DNA of 64,000 nt, from positions 59,915-123,914 of the forward strand of contig NZ_JACSQW010000004.1 of the NCBI RefSeq assembly GCF_014836425.1, read 5' to 3'. Made by a program: the position numbers and the translations under genes. Positions 53,801 to 63,917 of the stretch are shown here, one piece after another. The notes under the pieces are model-generated. The model was not told where the DNA came from. It saw only the letters and a list, made by a program, of their open reading frames with translations, and did no database searches. Position 1 is the first letter of the stretch. Every line of letters starts with the position of its first letter. The stretch is from Limosilactobacillus avistercoris. Its GTDB lineage: Bacteria; Bacillota; Bacilli; Lactobacillales; Lactobacillaceae.

Positions 53801-54706
53801 CTAATAATCTTTGTTCCGGTAACCGTAGTCCTTTAACATTGCAGACTTATCCCGCCAATCAGGAACAACTTTAACCCATAATTGAAGAAAGACTTTATCG
53901 CCAAGAAGATGCTCAATATCTAGACGCGCCCTTGTACCGATCTTCTTTAGCATTTGCCCCTTTTTACCAATAATAATTCCCTTTTGTCCGGGACGCTCAA
54001 CAATAATATTGGCAGAAATATGCACATGCTTGTCATCTTCCCGCTTTACAGAAGTTACGTCAACCGCCACTGAATGGGGAACTTCTTGACGAGTTAATTC
54101 AAAAACCTTTTCACGAATCATTTCTGCAATTACAAATCGTTCAGGATGATCACTAATTTGATCGCTTGGGTAGTATTGTGGTCCATTAGGCAATGTTTCG
54201 ATTAACTTGTTGATTAGTGGGTTAACATTATTCCCCTGAAGTGCAGAAATTGGGTAAATCCCTGCAAATGGGAGGGCGTCTTTGTATTGAGCCGTAATTT
54301 CAGGCAAGTCATTTGGATTAATTTGATCAATCTTATTAATCACCAAAAAGATTGGCTGTTTAACATTTTTTAAGCGATTGATAATAAAATCATCACCGGG
54401 TCCCCGATCCTCTGTTGCAGAAACAAGGTATAAAACAGCATCTACCTCATCAAGCGCGGAAAGAGTTGACTTCTCCATAAAATCGCCTAATTTAGTTTGT
54501 GGTTTGTGGACACCTGGTGTATCAATAAATACTATTTGTGCCTGATCAGTGGTATAAATCCCCTGAATCTTGTTCCGAGTCGTCTGAGCAACATTACTCA
54601 TAATCGCAACCTTTTGGCCAACTACATAGTTTAAAAATGTTGATTTACCAACATTTGGCCGTCCAATTAAGGCAACAAAGCCGGATTTATAATTTGGATT
54701 ATCCAT
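53801..54706 (-). CDS. era: GTPase Era
   Basis: The 301-residue protein has the GTPase motifs [26 protein letters not shown] and NKID, and a C-terminal KH domain ([15 protein letters not shown]). Era binds 16S rRNA and assists 30S maturation. It lies 15 bp after dgkA. Confidence 0.97.
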   Translation of the reverse strand: MDNPNYKSGFVALIGRPNVGKSTFLNYVVGQKVAIMSNVAQTTRNKIQGIYTTDQAQIVFIDTPGVHKPQTKLGDFMEKSTLSALDEVDAVLYLVSATEDRGPGDDFIINRLKNVKQPIFLVINKIDQINPNDLPEITAQYKDALPFAGIYPISALQGNNVNPLINKLIETLPNGPQYYPSDQISDHPERFVIAEMIREKVFELTRQEVPHSVAVDVTSVKREDDKHVHISANIIVERPGQKGIIIGKKGQMLKKIGTRARLDIEHLLGDKVFLQLWVKVVPDWRDKSAMLKDYGYRNKDY

Positions 54707-54721
54707 TACTTTTCTTCCTTT

Positions 54722-55120
54722 CTAGTATCCCAACAATTTTACTATTCTTGGTAAAAAGATGATTAAACCAACTAGAACTGCAAAAATTGCTGTAATTAAT
54801 ACTCCACCTGCAGCAACATCCTTTGCTTTCTTAACGTTAATGTCATAGTGGTGTTCTCCAAGTAAGTCAGTTACAGCCTCCGTTACAGTATTTAAGAATT
54901 CTGCTGAAAAGACAACTAAGATTGCAAGGAGAAGCCATAACCATTCTAAGCGATCGACATGTAACGCAAAGCCTAAAATAACCACTACTGTAGCAACTGT
55001 AATATGGTAGCGCATATTTCGTTCTTGAGAAATAACATCAAAGATTCCCTCAAGTGCATGTCTCATTGCTTGAATTAGGTGGTGATTTTTTTCGGTTTGT
55101 CGACTATCTTTCGAGGCCAT
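54722..55120 (-). CDS. dgkA: Undecaprenol/diacylglycerol kinase family protein
   Basis: The 132-residue membrane protein has three helices and the catalytic motif EFLNTVTEAVTDLL. In Gram-positive bacteria this family phosphorylates undecaprenol, recycling the cell-wall lipid carrier. It overlaps ybeY by 17 bp. Confidence 0.92.
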   Translation of the reverse strand: MASKDSRQTEKNHHLIQAMRHALEGIFDVISQERNMRYHITVATVVVILGFALHVDRLEWLWLLLAILVVFSAEFLNTVTEAVTDLLGEHHYDINVKKAKDVAAGGVLITAIFAVLVGLIIFLPRIVKLLGY

Positions 55121-55583
55121 ACTGATCTAATATCTCCCGTTGTAGTGAAAACATCTTTTTCTCATCCTCCGGTTTTTCATGGTCATAGCCATTCAAATGA
55201 AGAAAGCCATGAACAACTAAAAAGCCAAGTTCCCGTTCAAATGAATGTCCAAGGAACTTTGCCTGCTCAGCAACTTTATCAACGGAGATAAAAAGATCAC
55301 CTAAGTTTGCTGGCAATTCGGTTGCTAGTTCTGGATCCATAATAATCGGGGTCTCATCACCTGATTCTTCTGCAGCAAAACTTAAGACATCAGTTGCCCG
55401 ATCTACGTGCCGGTACTGAGAATTAAGTTCTCGAATTTCAGGGTTATTTACTAAAGTCACAGATATCTCAGTGTTATCAGCCAATTCTAGCTTTTCCCCC
55501 GCAAAATCGATTAATTCCTTAATCAAATCAAGATGTGCTGGACTAACTTTTTCTTTAGTATGATCGTAAATTTCTAGTTCCAT
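55104..55583 (-). CDS. ybeY: Endoribonuclease YbeY
   Basis: The 159-residue metalloenzyme has the family zinc site HGFLHLNGYDHEK and the strand DVLSFAAEE. It acts in 16S rRNA 3'-end maturation and ribosome quality control. It is 3 bp after phoH, as in most Bacilli. Confidence 0.96.
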   Translation of the reverse strand: MELEIYDHTKEKVSPAHLDLIKELIDFAGEKLELADNTEISVTLVNNPEIRELNSQYRHVDRATDVLSFAAEESGDETPIIMDPELATELPANLGDLFISVDKVAEQAKFLGHSFERELGFLVVHGFLHLNGYDHEKPEDEKKMFSLQREILDQYGLER

Positions 55584-55586
55584 AAA

Positions 55587-56621
55587 CTAATCCTTTTTCT
55601 CAGCTGCCTTCTTTGTCGCAGCTTCCTTTTCTTCATCGCGTTTAATCAATCGCTTGGTTGCGTTTGTTTCATAAGCATTAATAATCCGTGCAACAACTGG
55701 GTGCCGAACAACATCTTCAGCAGTAAACTGAACAAATTTGATTGATTTAATATCTTTTAAGATCCGTTCTGCACTAATTAACCCACTTCGCGTTCCATGG
55801 GGAAGGTCAATTTGTGAAACATCCCCATTGACTACCATCTTTGAGCCAAAGCCAAGGCGGGTCAGGAACATCTTCATCTGCGCGTTAGTGGTATTTTGTG
55901 CTTCATCAAGAATAACAAAAGCCCCATCCAACGTCCGCCCACGCATATAAGCAAGTGGGGCAATTTCGATAACCCCTCGTTCCATTAACCTTTGCGTATG
56001 ATCAGTTCCAAAGATATCATTTAAGGCATCATATATTGGCCGCAAATAAGGATCGATCTTCTCTTGAAGATCACCAGGAAGGAAACCAAGACTTTCACCC
56101 GCTTCAACCGCAGGACGAGTTAAAATGATTCGTTCCACTTCGCCCCGTTTCAAAGCTGCAACAGCCATCGCCACTGCTAAGTATGTCTTCCCAGTACCAG
56201 CAGGGCCAATCCCGAATGTAATATCATTATGCTTAATGGCATTAACATATTGACGTTGACCAAAGTTTTTAACGCGAATGGACCGTCCCCGCCGATCACG
56301 AATGATGGTTTCACTATAAAGATCAGCAAAATAATCTAATGTTCCACGATGAGCCATCTTCATTGCACTGACAATATCAGTACTATGAATCCGAATTCCC
56401 TGCTCAGTTAAATTAACTAACGCGTGAAGGACATCCGCTGTTAGCTTAACGTCTTCTGGTAGTCCCTTAATTTTAAGGTTGTCGCCAAATGGGTTAATTG
56501 TGACGTTCATTCCCTGTTCATACAAGGAAACAAACTTGTCTTGAACTCCAAGTAAGGCAACTTCTAATTCTGGACTTGTTATTTGAAATGTTTGTTCAAT
56601 TTCTTCGTTTTTTTCTACCAA
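55587..56621 (-). CDS. phoH: PhoH-like ATPase
   Basis: The 344-residue P-loop protein has Walker A GPAGTGKTYLA and Walker B ILDEAQNTT, with a KH-like N-terminal region (GDNLKIKGLPEDVK). It heads the phoH-ybeY-dgkA-era-recO run and is thought to act with YbeY in RNA metabolism. It ends in a charged Lys/Glu tail. Confidence 0.94.
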   Translation of the reverse strand: MVEKNEEIEQTFQITSPELEVALLGVQDKFVSLYEQGMNVTINPFGDNLKIKGLPEDVKLTADVLHALVNLTEQGIRIHSTDIVSAMKMAHRGTLDYFADLYSETIIRDRRGRSIRVKNFGQRQYVNAIKHNDITFGIGPAGTGKTYLAVAMAVAALKRGEVERIILTRPAVEAGESLGFLPGDLQEKIDPYLRPIYDALNDIFGTDHTQRLMERGVIEIAPLAYMRGRTLDGAFVILDEAQNTTNAQMKMFLTRLGFGSKMVVNGDVSQIDLPHGTRSGLISAERILKDIKSIKFVQFTAEDVVRHPVVARIINAYETNATKRLIKRDEEKEAATKKAAEKKD

Positions 56622-56730
56622 CTAAAATTTCTCCTCTAGTTTAATATAAGTAGATTCTGAATACGATTATATCATAGCCACTCTATTCTCGTTGGATTTT
56701 TAGTATAAGACTCTCTACTATATTTGCAAA

Positions 56731-56769
56731 TAAAATGGACTTTAATACTAACTAGAGTACTAAAGTCCA
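56731..56769 (-). terminator. Terminator of the argG-argH transcript
   Basis: The stem TGGACTTTA-TACT / AGTA-TAAAGTCCA with flanking T-rich sequence lies 6 bp after the argH stop. Confidence 0.75.
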
Positions 56770-56775
56770 ATTGTT

Positions 56776-58159
56776 TTATTCTTCTAAGGTCTTTTTTGCT
56801 TCTTTTATTTGGTGCCGAACTTGTGTAAAACTAGTTCCTCCTTTGGATCGCCGTCGTTCAACCGCAACCCTAGGTTTTAAACATTCGTAAACGGTAGCAT
56901 CAATTTGCGGATTAATCTTTTGGTAATCGGCAAGTGAAATATCACTTAAGTTTGTACCAGTCTTTAATCCTTTCAAAACAAGCTTACCTACTATTTCATG
57001 TGCCTGACGGAAAGGGATCCCCTTTGTCGCTAAATAATCAGCTAACTCGGTGGCATTCGAAAAAATCATTGTGAGTTGCATGTTCCATCCGTGCCTTATG
57101 GACATGCATTGTTTTAATCATTCCTGCCATAATTTTTACTGAAGGAATAATCGTTTTAACTGCATCAAAAATTCCTTCTTTATCTTCTTGCATATCCTTA
57201 TTATAGGCAAGTGGCAATCCTTTCATAGTAGTTAACAACCCAAGCAAGTCGCCATATACTCTTCCAGTCTTCCCCCGTATTAGTTCGGCCATGTCAGGGT
57301 TTTTCTTTTGCGGCATGATTGAACTTCCCGTTGAGTATTTATCTGAAAGTTCAATATAGTTAAATTCATAGCTACACCAATAAATAATTTCCTCGCATAA
57401 ACGGGAAAGATGCATCATAAGAATACTGGCATTGCTTAAAAATTCAAGAACAAAATCACGATCTGCAACCGCATCTAATGAATTATCGTACGGCTTATTA
57501 AAGCCAAGAAGATTACTACTCATTTGTCGATCAATTGGAAAGGTTGTTCCGGCCAAAGCTGCAGCGCCAAGTGGTGAAATACTAGTATGCTTCTTATTAA
57601 ATTCAAATCGTTCCACATCTCGTTGAAACATTTGAAAATATGCCATCAAGTAATGACCATATGAAATTGGTTGTGCATGTTGCATATGAGTATACCCTGG
57701 CATAATTGTTTCCACATTTTCCTCCGCCTTAGTTACTAATTCAATCTGTAACTGTTTTAATACTTCTATTACTTTTGGTAATTGTTCATTAACGTAAAGA
57801 TGGAGATCTGTCGCTACTTGATCATTCCGGCTCCTTCCTGTATGAAGTTTTCCAGCAACCGGTCCAATTTCTTCAGTTAACAACGCTTCAATATTCATAT
57901 GGATATCTTCGTTCTCAACGGAAAAGGGGAGCCCTTCTGTTTCTAAACGATGATCCAGTTGTTCTAAGCCAGCGATAATTTGATCCGCATCTTTTGCAGA
58001 AAGGATTTTGGTTGCTTTAAGCATCTTCACGTGAGCCAAAGAACCATAAATATCTTCCTTCGCCATTTCCTGATCAAAGCCAATTGAAGCACCAAACTGG
58101 TTAACAAAACTATCTCCAGTCTTTTCAAAGCGACCGCTCCACATCCGTTTAATCGGCAT
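56776..58159 (-). pseudogene. argH: Argininosuccinate lyase, frameshifted
   Basis: The first frame (58159 to about 57060) reads as Arg[22 protein letters not shown], and the signature [12 protein letters not shown], up to MEHATHNDF. Then a run of six As on the plus strand (57060-57065; six Ts in the coding strand) shifts the frame, giving a short FFECHRVS tail. The rest of ArgH ([25 protein letters not shown]...) continues in another frame to 56776. One T fewer would restore a normal enzyme of about 460 residues. ArgH would make arginine and fumarate. Confidence 0.9.
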
Positions 58160-59400
58160 GGATAGTCACACCCTTCTTAGACTCAAGTGACTTATTCTTA
58201 TTAGCAAATGCCTTCTGTTGAACTTGAGCATAAACTTTATCTGGAAGTTCCCAAAGTTTAATAAAGCCAGTAGCTGCTTCTTGATCGAACTCATCAGCAG
58301 AAGTATAAGTTGCCAAGTTCTTATCATAAAGTGAATTTGGTGACTTCCGTCCTTCACAAATTACGTTTCCTTTAAATAACTTTACCCGGACAACACCATT
58401 AACAATAGTTTGTGACTGTTCAATAAAAGCAACTAGGGATTTCATTAACGGAGAGTACCAAAGGCCATTATAAATAATTTCACTCATCTTTTGCTCGACG
58501 ATTGGCTTAAAATGAGCAAGCTCACGTTCTTGAGTTAGATCTTCAAGATCTTTATGTGCCGCTAATAAAACGGTTGCAGCTGGGCATTCATAAATTTCCC
58601 GGGATTTAATACCAACAAGCCGATTTTCAACATGGTCAATTCGACCTATTCCATGATTTCCTGTTAACTTATCGAGTTTCATAATTAGTTCATCAAGAGG
58701 CATTTTTTGACCATCAATTGCGGTCGGAACACCTTCATTAAAACTAATTTGAATAGTCGTTGGTTCATCGGGTGCATCTTCAATTGCCACTGTCCGATCA
58801 TAGGCATCGGCAGGAGCAGAAGCCCAAGGATCTTCTAAAATTCCACATTCATTAGCTCGTCCCCAAAGGTTCTCATCAATTGAATACGGACTAGCTTTAG
58901 TAATCGGAACTGGAATTCCATGATCCTTAGCATATTGAATTTCTTCCTCCCGGGACCAGTGCCAGTCACGAATTGGATCTTCGATCTTCATTTCGGGTGC
59001 CAAGGCATGAATACCGGCTTCAAAACGAACTTGATCGTTCCCCTTACCGGTACAACCATGGGCAATTGCAATTGCGCCATATTCGTGAGCAACAGCAACT
59101 AACTTTTGAACGATTAATGGACGGGATAATGCTGAAACAAGTGGATACTTTTGTTCATACATTGCATGAGCTTGAAGAGCTGGAAGAACAAATTGTTCCG
59201 CAAATTCATGCTTAGCATCAATTACTACTGACTTCCAAGCACCAACCTGCTCACCCTTCTTTTGAATTGCATCTAAATTTTTTCCTTCACCAACATCGAT
59301 ACAACATGCAATTACGTCATACCTTATCTTTAAGCCAAGCAATCGCTACAGACGTGTCTAGACCGCCAGAATATGCTAATACAATTTTTTCTTTTTTCAT
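58149..59400 (-). pseudogene. argG: Argininosuccinate synthase, frameshifted near the N-terminus
   Basis: The true start is ATG 59400 with GGAGG upstream. It begins MKKEKIVLAYSGGLDTSV (the PP-loop) but stops after 27 codons at 59317. The remainder reads on in a different frame from near 59330: [26 protein letters not shown] and the rest, to 58149. At the junction the expected DKGYDV codons are two bases short (AAGGTATGAC). The ATP-binding loop is thus separated from the rest of the protein. The gene overlaps argH by 11 bp. Confidence 0.9.
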
Positions 59401-59533
59401 TTAATTATCCTCCATCCATTTGATATTTCTTATAAATATACGTCCTATATTAATTTAAATCAACATAAAATTAGCATTTAAGAAAAAATATACATTTTTT
59501 TAGCATAAATCATGAATTAAAGGATAAATAAAA

Positions 59534-59573
59534 AATGCCGTCAGTAATATACTTTCATATACATTGACGACAT
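59534..59573 (-). terminator. Terminator of the bile salt hydrolase gene
   Basis: An imperfect stem (ATG-CGTCA-TATA with TATA-TGACG-CAT) is followed by a T-run on the minus strand, 7 bp after the bsh stop. Confidence 0.7.
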
Positions 59574-59579
59574 TAATTT

Positions 59580-60557
59580 TTAAGCCTGATAGTGAATTGT
59601 TTGTTTAGTTTGTAGAGGATAAGTAAGCAATTCGCTACTGTCAAGCTTGCTTTGATCGAGCTTAACAGCGTTAATTTGGTTATTTTCATAAGTTGTGTAA
59701 TAGAAGGTTCCTGTTGTAAGGTCAACACCATCTGAATAGATTGTGTATTCAAAAGTGTTCGGTGCTACTTCGTCAAGCCCCTTTTGTTGTTCAACGGCAT
59801 GAAGAAGGTGGAAATAATTAGTAATATTTTCCAATTCATCTTTGCCTTTTGGTGCATGCATTTTAGTAAAGGTTTCCTTAACAAACCGACTCTCAGAATC
59901 CATCCCACCTGGAAGCATATGTGTTCCTAAACCACGACTATACAATTCAAGCTTTGCACCTGGTGCGATTGTATTGGTTGGTTGAGCTGGTGAAACGCTT
60001 TGATAGTTACTCAAATTATTAAGTTGTTGTGGGAATTCAGGATTATTTGTTAAGACTCCAACTGGGTTATCGTAAACATTTAAGCCCTTCTTGGTTGATT
60101 CAACCACAATCGAATCACCAGATTTATCAGCAATCAGCCAATGAAGTGGTGACAATGGGAATTTCTCTGAGAAATTAATATTAACCAAGTTTAGATTCTT
60201 AATCATTTCCTTGGCTTCACTAACATTTTTGCATTGGCCAAGAACATACGGGATAAATTCAAACGGCGTAACATTATCTTTTTCTGAATCTTCTGGGAAA
60301 TAATGACAAGGACCATCAAAGTTCAATCCAGCCATTCCCAATCCTTCTTCGTTAGCACCATCAAAGTATAATGGATAACCATCTTGAACAGTTGCCATCC
60401 CGGTAATCGCATAATGATGACTTAATGACTTCATCTTCCGAAATTTAAACTCGTAGTCACGAGGAGTAACAACAACTTCTTCACCAAAAGAAATTTCTAA
60501 ATCCAAATTACGACCAAAGTAACTATCGCCAGCCGTATAAATAATTGATGTACACAT
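59580..60557 (-). CDS. bsh: Choloylglycine (bile salt) hydrolase
   Basis: This 325-residue Ntn hydrolase deconjugates glycine- or taurine-bile acids. Cys2 (MCTSI) is the nucleophile after Met removal. The other catalytic positions are visible: Arg/Asp region GRNLDLE, Asn in NEEGLGMAGLNF, Asn in LTNNPEF and Arg in SRFVKE. It has no signal peptide, so it acts in the cytoplasm. It is monocistronic and intact, suggesting a gut lifestyle. Confidence 0.94.
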   Translation of the reverse strand: MCTSIIYTAGDSYFGRNLDLEISFGEEVVVTPRDYEFKFRKMKSLSHHYAITGMATVQDGYPLYFDGANEEGLGMAGLNFDGPCHYFPEDSEKDNVTPFEFIPYVLGQCKNVSEAKEMIKNLNLVNINFSEKFPLSPLHWLIADKSGDSIVVESTKKGLNVYDNPVGVLTNNPEFPQQLNNLSNYQSVSPAQPTNTIAPGAKLELYSRGLGTHMLPGGMDSESRFVKETFTKMHAPKGKDELENITNYFHLLHAVEQQKGLDEVAPNTFEYTIYSDGVDLTTGTFYYTTYENNQINAVKLDQSKLDSSELLTYPLQTKQTIHYQA

Positions 60558-60608
60558 AACGGTAAACCTCCTAGAAAATAACGCATTACTTAACCTACTT
60601 GTAATAGA

Positions 60609-60637
60609 TAAATAATACGCTATCCACTTATTCTCAA
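60609..60637 (-). promoter_or_regulatory. Possible bsh promoter
   Basis: -35 TTGAGA (60632-60637) and a weak -10 TATTTA (60609-60614), 17-bp spacer, 52 bp before the start. An AGGAGG ribosome site follows. Confidence 0.4.
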
Positions 60638-60657
60638 GTTTTTAGCAATTAAATAAA

Positions 60658-61104
60658 TTATTTATTCAATTCGCTCTTAACTGTTTGGTTAACTAGCTTA
60701 CCATCAGCTTGACCCTTGACCTTTGGCATAACAGCGCCCATTACCTTACCAAAATCCTTCATACTTGAAGCACCAACTTGTTCAATTGTTTCATCAACAA
60801 TTTTTTTAACATCGTCTTCTGAAAGTTGTTGTGGCATATACTTTTCAACAACTTTCATCTCAGCTTCTGTTTTTTCAACAAGATCCTGACGCCCAGCTTG
60901 CTTAAATTCATCGAGTGATTCCTTACGCTGCTTATATTCACGTGCCATTACAGCTACCTCTTCATCAGGAGTCAAATCATGACCTTGTTCAATTTGTTCA
61001 TTTTGTACTGCAGCTTTAAGCATCCGCACCACACCAAGAGTTTCCTTATCACGGTTTTTCATAGCAGAAACCATATCAGAAGTTAAATCTTGTAATAAAC
61101 TCAT
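60658..61104 (-). CDS. yqeY: GatB/YqeY domain protein
   Basis: The 148-residue protein matches YqeY: MSLLQDLTSDMVSAMKNRDK, VVEKYMPQQLSEDDVKKIV and a C-terminal helical domain like the GatB tail (MKDFGKVMGAVMPKVKGQADG). Its function is uncertain, perhaps tRNA-linked. It follows rpsU, its usual neighbour, but a terminator lies between. Confidence 0.94.
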   Translation of the reverse strand: MSLLQDLTSDMVSAMKNRDKETLGVVRMLKAAVQNEQIEQGHDLTPDEEVAVMAREYKQRKESLDEFKQAGRQDLVEKTEAEMKVVEKYMPQQLSEDDVKKIVDETIEQVGASSMKDFGKVMGAVMPKVKGQADGKLVNQTVKSELNK

Positions 61105-61130
61105 TTCAAATTCTTCCCTTCTTGAAAACT

Positions 61131-61166
61131 AAAAAAGCTCCCACCATCAGGAAAAGGTAGGAGCAA
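61131..61166 (-). terminator. Terminator of rpsU
   Basis: The minus-strand stem GCTCC-ACC / GGTGGGAGC is followed by six Ts. It starts 6 bp after the rpsU stop and precedes yqeY. Confidence 0.85.
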
Positions 61167-61171
61167 ATAAA

Positions 61172-61360
61172 TTAGTAACGACGGCGCTTGTTCTTACGCT
61201 TCCGTGCCGCTTCAGATTTCAACTTACGTTTTACACTTGGCTTTTCGTAGAATTCGCGTTTACGGTATTCTTGCAAAGTTCCGTTGCGTGAAACTGTACG
61301 TTTAAAGCGTCGAAGAGCGTCATCCAAAGATTCATTCTTACGAACGACTGTTTTTGACAT
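61172..61360 (-). CDS. rpsU: 30S ribosomal protein S21
   Basis: The 62-residue, very basic protein ([33 protein letters not shown], ending [10 protein letters not shown]) is standard S21. It has a strong GGAGGGAGG site and a 70-base leader containing a small hairpin. Confidence 0.97.
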   Translation of the reverse strand: MSKTVVRKNESLDDALRRFKRTVSRNGTLQEYRKREFYEKPSVKRKLKSEAARKRKNKRRRY

Positions 61361-61432
61361 GTTGATTCCCTCCCTCCGAGCTTAAAGTTACGTATTAGAG
61401 CGATATAACCCCGCTCCTTCACTACAAATGCA

Positions 61433-61461
61433 ATTGTAACTAATTAGATTCTGAGTGTCAA
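61433..61461 (-). promoter_or_regulatory. Promoter of rpsU
   Basis: Consensus -35 TTGACA (61456-61461) and -10 TACAAT (61433-61438), 17-bp spacer. The leader that follows has a GAGCG/CGCTC hairpin (about 61399-61417). Confidence 0.8.
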
Positions 61462-61605
61462 TAAATCTTTTAAAATTATTAAGATAACTTTTTGCTCCTA
61501 TATTTAGAAATCAAATTACAATTTATATCTATATTACCTTTTATTCAAAGATCACACCATTTATTCATTTTATTTGAATAAATTACGCCTAATTTTAAAT
61601 ATATA

Positions 61606-61634
61606 TTGCATATTTAATCATTTTAGAGTATATT
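61606..61634 (+). promoter_or_regulatory. Promoter of the amino-acid transporter operon
   Basis: -35 TTGCAT (61606-61611) and -10 TATATT (61629-61634) with a 17-bp spacer, 45 bp before the transporter start. The surrounding 61,470-61,600 is AT-rich and otherwise empty. Confidence 0.65.
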
Positions 61635-61678
61635 ACTCATCAACGTATTTATTTTCTAGATTGAAGGAGTTATTGATT

Positions 61679-63187
61679 ATGAAATATTTCAAACATTTAC
61701 TAATGCTGATAATCATTACATTCCCGATACTATGTGTACCGGTATCAGCTTTAGCAGCTACCGAAAGTAGTAGTAGTTCAAGTTCTTCTACTAACTCTGC
61801 TCAAGTAGCCGAAAATGATTCGCTGCAAAAAATCAAGCAAAAGGGAACGTTAGTCGTCGGGATGAGTGCCGATTATCCTCCATACGAATTCACCACAAAA
61901 GAACATGGAAAAACAAAGTATGTTGGATTTGAAGTATCACTCGTCAAGCAATTTGCTAAAGACATTGGCGTTAAATTAGTAATTAAAAATATGGACTTTG
62001 ACTCCCTATTGGTTGCTCTTGAAACCGGAAAAATTGATGTTATTGCTTCCGGAATGAATATTACTAACGAACGGAAAAAGAGCGTTGACTTCTCCGATAC
62101 CTATTACTCTGGCGACAGCTACTTCCTAATTAATAAGAGTGATAAAGATAAATTAGTTAGTGCCAAAAGTTTTAATGGAAAAACGGTTGGTGCACAAAAC
62201 GGTACCCTCCAATCAACTATGATTTCTAAGGATATGCCACAAGCAAATGGTAAGGGATTAACCAAGCTATCTTCCCTTGTAATCGGTTTACAATCTCATA
62301 AGTATGATGGGGTATTGATGGATGCTGCTACCGCCAAAGCTTACGCGGCAAATAACTCTAATTTGTATGCCTTTAATTCAAAGTTACCGGTTACCGCAGG
62401 AGGAATTGCCCTTGCCTTTCCAAAGGGGGATACTTCACTAATGAATGCTGCCAACCAAACTATTAAAAAGGTTAACCAAGAAGACCTAATCAACAAAAAA
62501 TGGATCCCTGAAGCATCACAATACATGAAGAGCTATAAAAAGCAAAACACTGTTCTTAGCTACTGGCGCTACTTTGCAAAGGGGCTCGGCTATACATTAA
62601 TTATTACTATCGTTTCCGTCTTCTTTGGTTTCCTTTTAGGAACAATCTTTGCCCTAATGCGTCTATCAAAGAATAAGATTCTCCATTCAATTGCAGTTTG
62701 CTATATTGAATTCTTACGGGGAACACCAATGATGGTTCAAATTATGTTCGTTTATTTTGGTATTGGTGCAATAATCCAATCCCTTCCTGCACTACTCGCC
62801 GGGATCATTGCCGTCTCACTAAACTCAGGGGCCTATGTTGCTGAAATTATCCGTTCAGGAATTCAATCAATTCCAGTTGGTCAAACAGAAGCTGCACGGA
62901 GCCTTGGGATGAGCAAAAACGAAACCTTCCGTTATGTTGTCATGCCCCAAGCGCTTAAAAACATCTGGCCAGCTCTTGGTAATGAATTAATCACCCTATT
63001 GAAGGATAGTTCCCTTGTTTCTGTCATTGGGGTAACCGAATTAATGTTCCAAACACAATTAGTTCAATCTGCTACCTACAAGGGAGTTCTTCCCCTCTTC
63101 ATTACCATGATGATCTACTTTGTATTAACGTTTACGCTTTCCAGAATTCTGCTTTACTTTGAAGGGAGAATGAAACATGCCCACTAA
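61679..63187 (+). CDS. Amino-acid ABC transporter, fused substrate-binding and permease protein
   Basis: The 502-residue protein has a signal peptide ([20 protein letters not shown]) and a Ser-rich linker. A family 3 solute-binding domain follows (about 50-300: [48 protein letters not shown]). A C-terminal permease with several helices has the [22 protein letters not shown] loop that contacts the ATPase. This is the GlnP-like architecture for glutamine or related polar amino acids. The start at 61679 has GAAGGAG; the frame is open upstream. Confidence 0.93.
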   Translation: MKYFKHLLMLIIITFPILCVPVSALAATESSSSSSSSTNSAQVAENDSLQKIKQKGTLVVGMSADYPPYEFTTKEHGKTKYVGFEVSLVKQFAKDIGVKLVIKNMDFDSLLVALETGKIDVIASGMNITNERKKSVDFSDTYYSGDSYFLINKSDKDKLVSAKSFNGKTVGAQNGTLQSTMISKDMPQANGKGLTKLSSLVIGLQSHKYDGVLMDAATAKAYAANNSNLYAFNSKLPVTAGGIALAFPKGDTSLMNAANQTIKKVNQEDLINKKWIPEASQYMKSYKKQNTVLSYWRYFAKGLGYTLIITIVSVFFGFLLGTIFALMRLSKNKILHSIAVCYIEFLRGTPMMVQIMFVYFGIGAIIQSLPALLAGIIAVSLNSGAYVAEIIRSGIQSIPVGQTEAARSLGMSKNETFRYVVMPQALKNIWPALGNELITLLKDSSLVSVIGVTELMFQTQLVQSATYKGVLPLFITMMIYFVLTFTLSRILLYFEGRMKHAH

Positions 63188-63917
63188 AATGATCGAAGTT
63201 CAAAAATTACAAAAGAAATTCAAGAATAATATTGTCCTTAAAGATATTACCGAACATGTTGATAAGGGCCAGGTAATTTGTGTAATTGGTCCATCAGGTG
63301 CCGGAAAAAGTACCTTCTTGCGTTGCTTGAATGCCTTAGAGCAACCGACGAGCGGAAAAGTCCTCTTTGAAGGGCAACAATTAACTGGTCTTAATGATAA
63401 AAAGCTCGATCAACTACGAGAAAAAATGGGAATGGTTTTCCAAGGCTTTAATCTTTTTCCAAATATGAACGTCATCGAAAACATTAAGCTAGCTCCGATG
63501 AAGGTTAAGCATGTTCCAGAAGATGAAGCGACAGCAACAGCAATGAAACTATTAACTAAAGTTGGTCTTGCCGATAAAGCTCAACAATACCCAACCCAGT
63601 TATCTGGGGGACAAAAACAACGGGTCGCCATTGCGAGAGCTCTCGCAATGAATCCTGAAGTGATGTTATTTGATGAACCAACAAGTGCCCTTGATCCAGA
63701 AATGGTTGAGGAAGTATTAACTGTAATGCACGATCTTGCTGATTCCGGAATGACGATGGTTGTAGTTACTCATGAAATGGGATTTGCTCATGAAGTTGCA
63801 GACCAAATTTGGTTTATGGCTGACGGTTATATCCAGGAAACAGGTACTCCAGACGAATTCTTTGCCCACCCAAAGAGTGATCGGGCAAAAGAATTCCTCA
63901 AGAAAATTTTAAAATAG
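63177..63917 (+). CDS. glnQ: Amino-acid ABC transporter ATP-binding protein
   Basis: The 246-residue ATPase has Walker [10 protein letters not shown], signature [15 protein letters not shown] and Walker [15 protein letters not shown], with the polar amino-acid family's [12 protein letters not shown]. It overlaps the receptor-permease gene by 11 bp and completes the transporter. Confidence 0.95.
   Translation: MPTKMIEVQKLQKKFKNNIVLKDITEHVDKGQVICVIGPSGAGKSTFLRCLNALEQPTSGKVLFEGQQLTGLNDKKLDQLREKMGMVFQGFNLFPNMNVIENIKLAPMKVKHVPEDEATATAMKLLTKVGLADKAQQYPTQLSGGQKQRVAIARALAMNPEVMLFDEPTSALDPEMVEEVLTVMHDLADSGMTMVVVTHEMGFAHEVADQIWFMADGYIQETGTPDEFFAHPKSDRAKEFLKKILK

Noticed and set aside
56776..57105. Independent 109-residue gene
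   Set aside because: The sequence after the first 15 residues is the C-terminal part of ArgH in a shifted frame, without its own ribosome site.
61574..61678. N-terminal extension of the amino-acid transporter
   Set aside because: It overlaps the promoter (61606-61634), and the signal peptide begins properly at the 61679 start.
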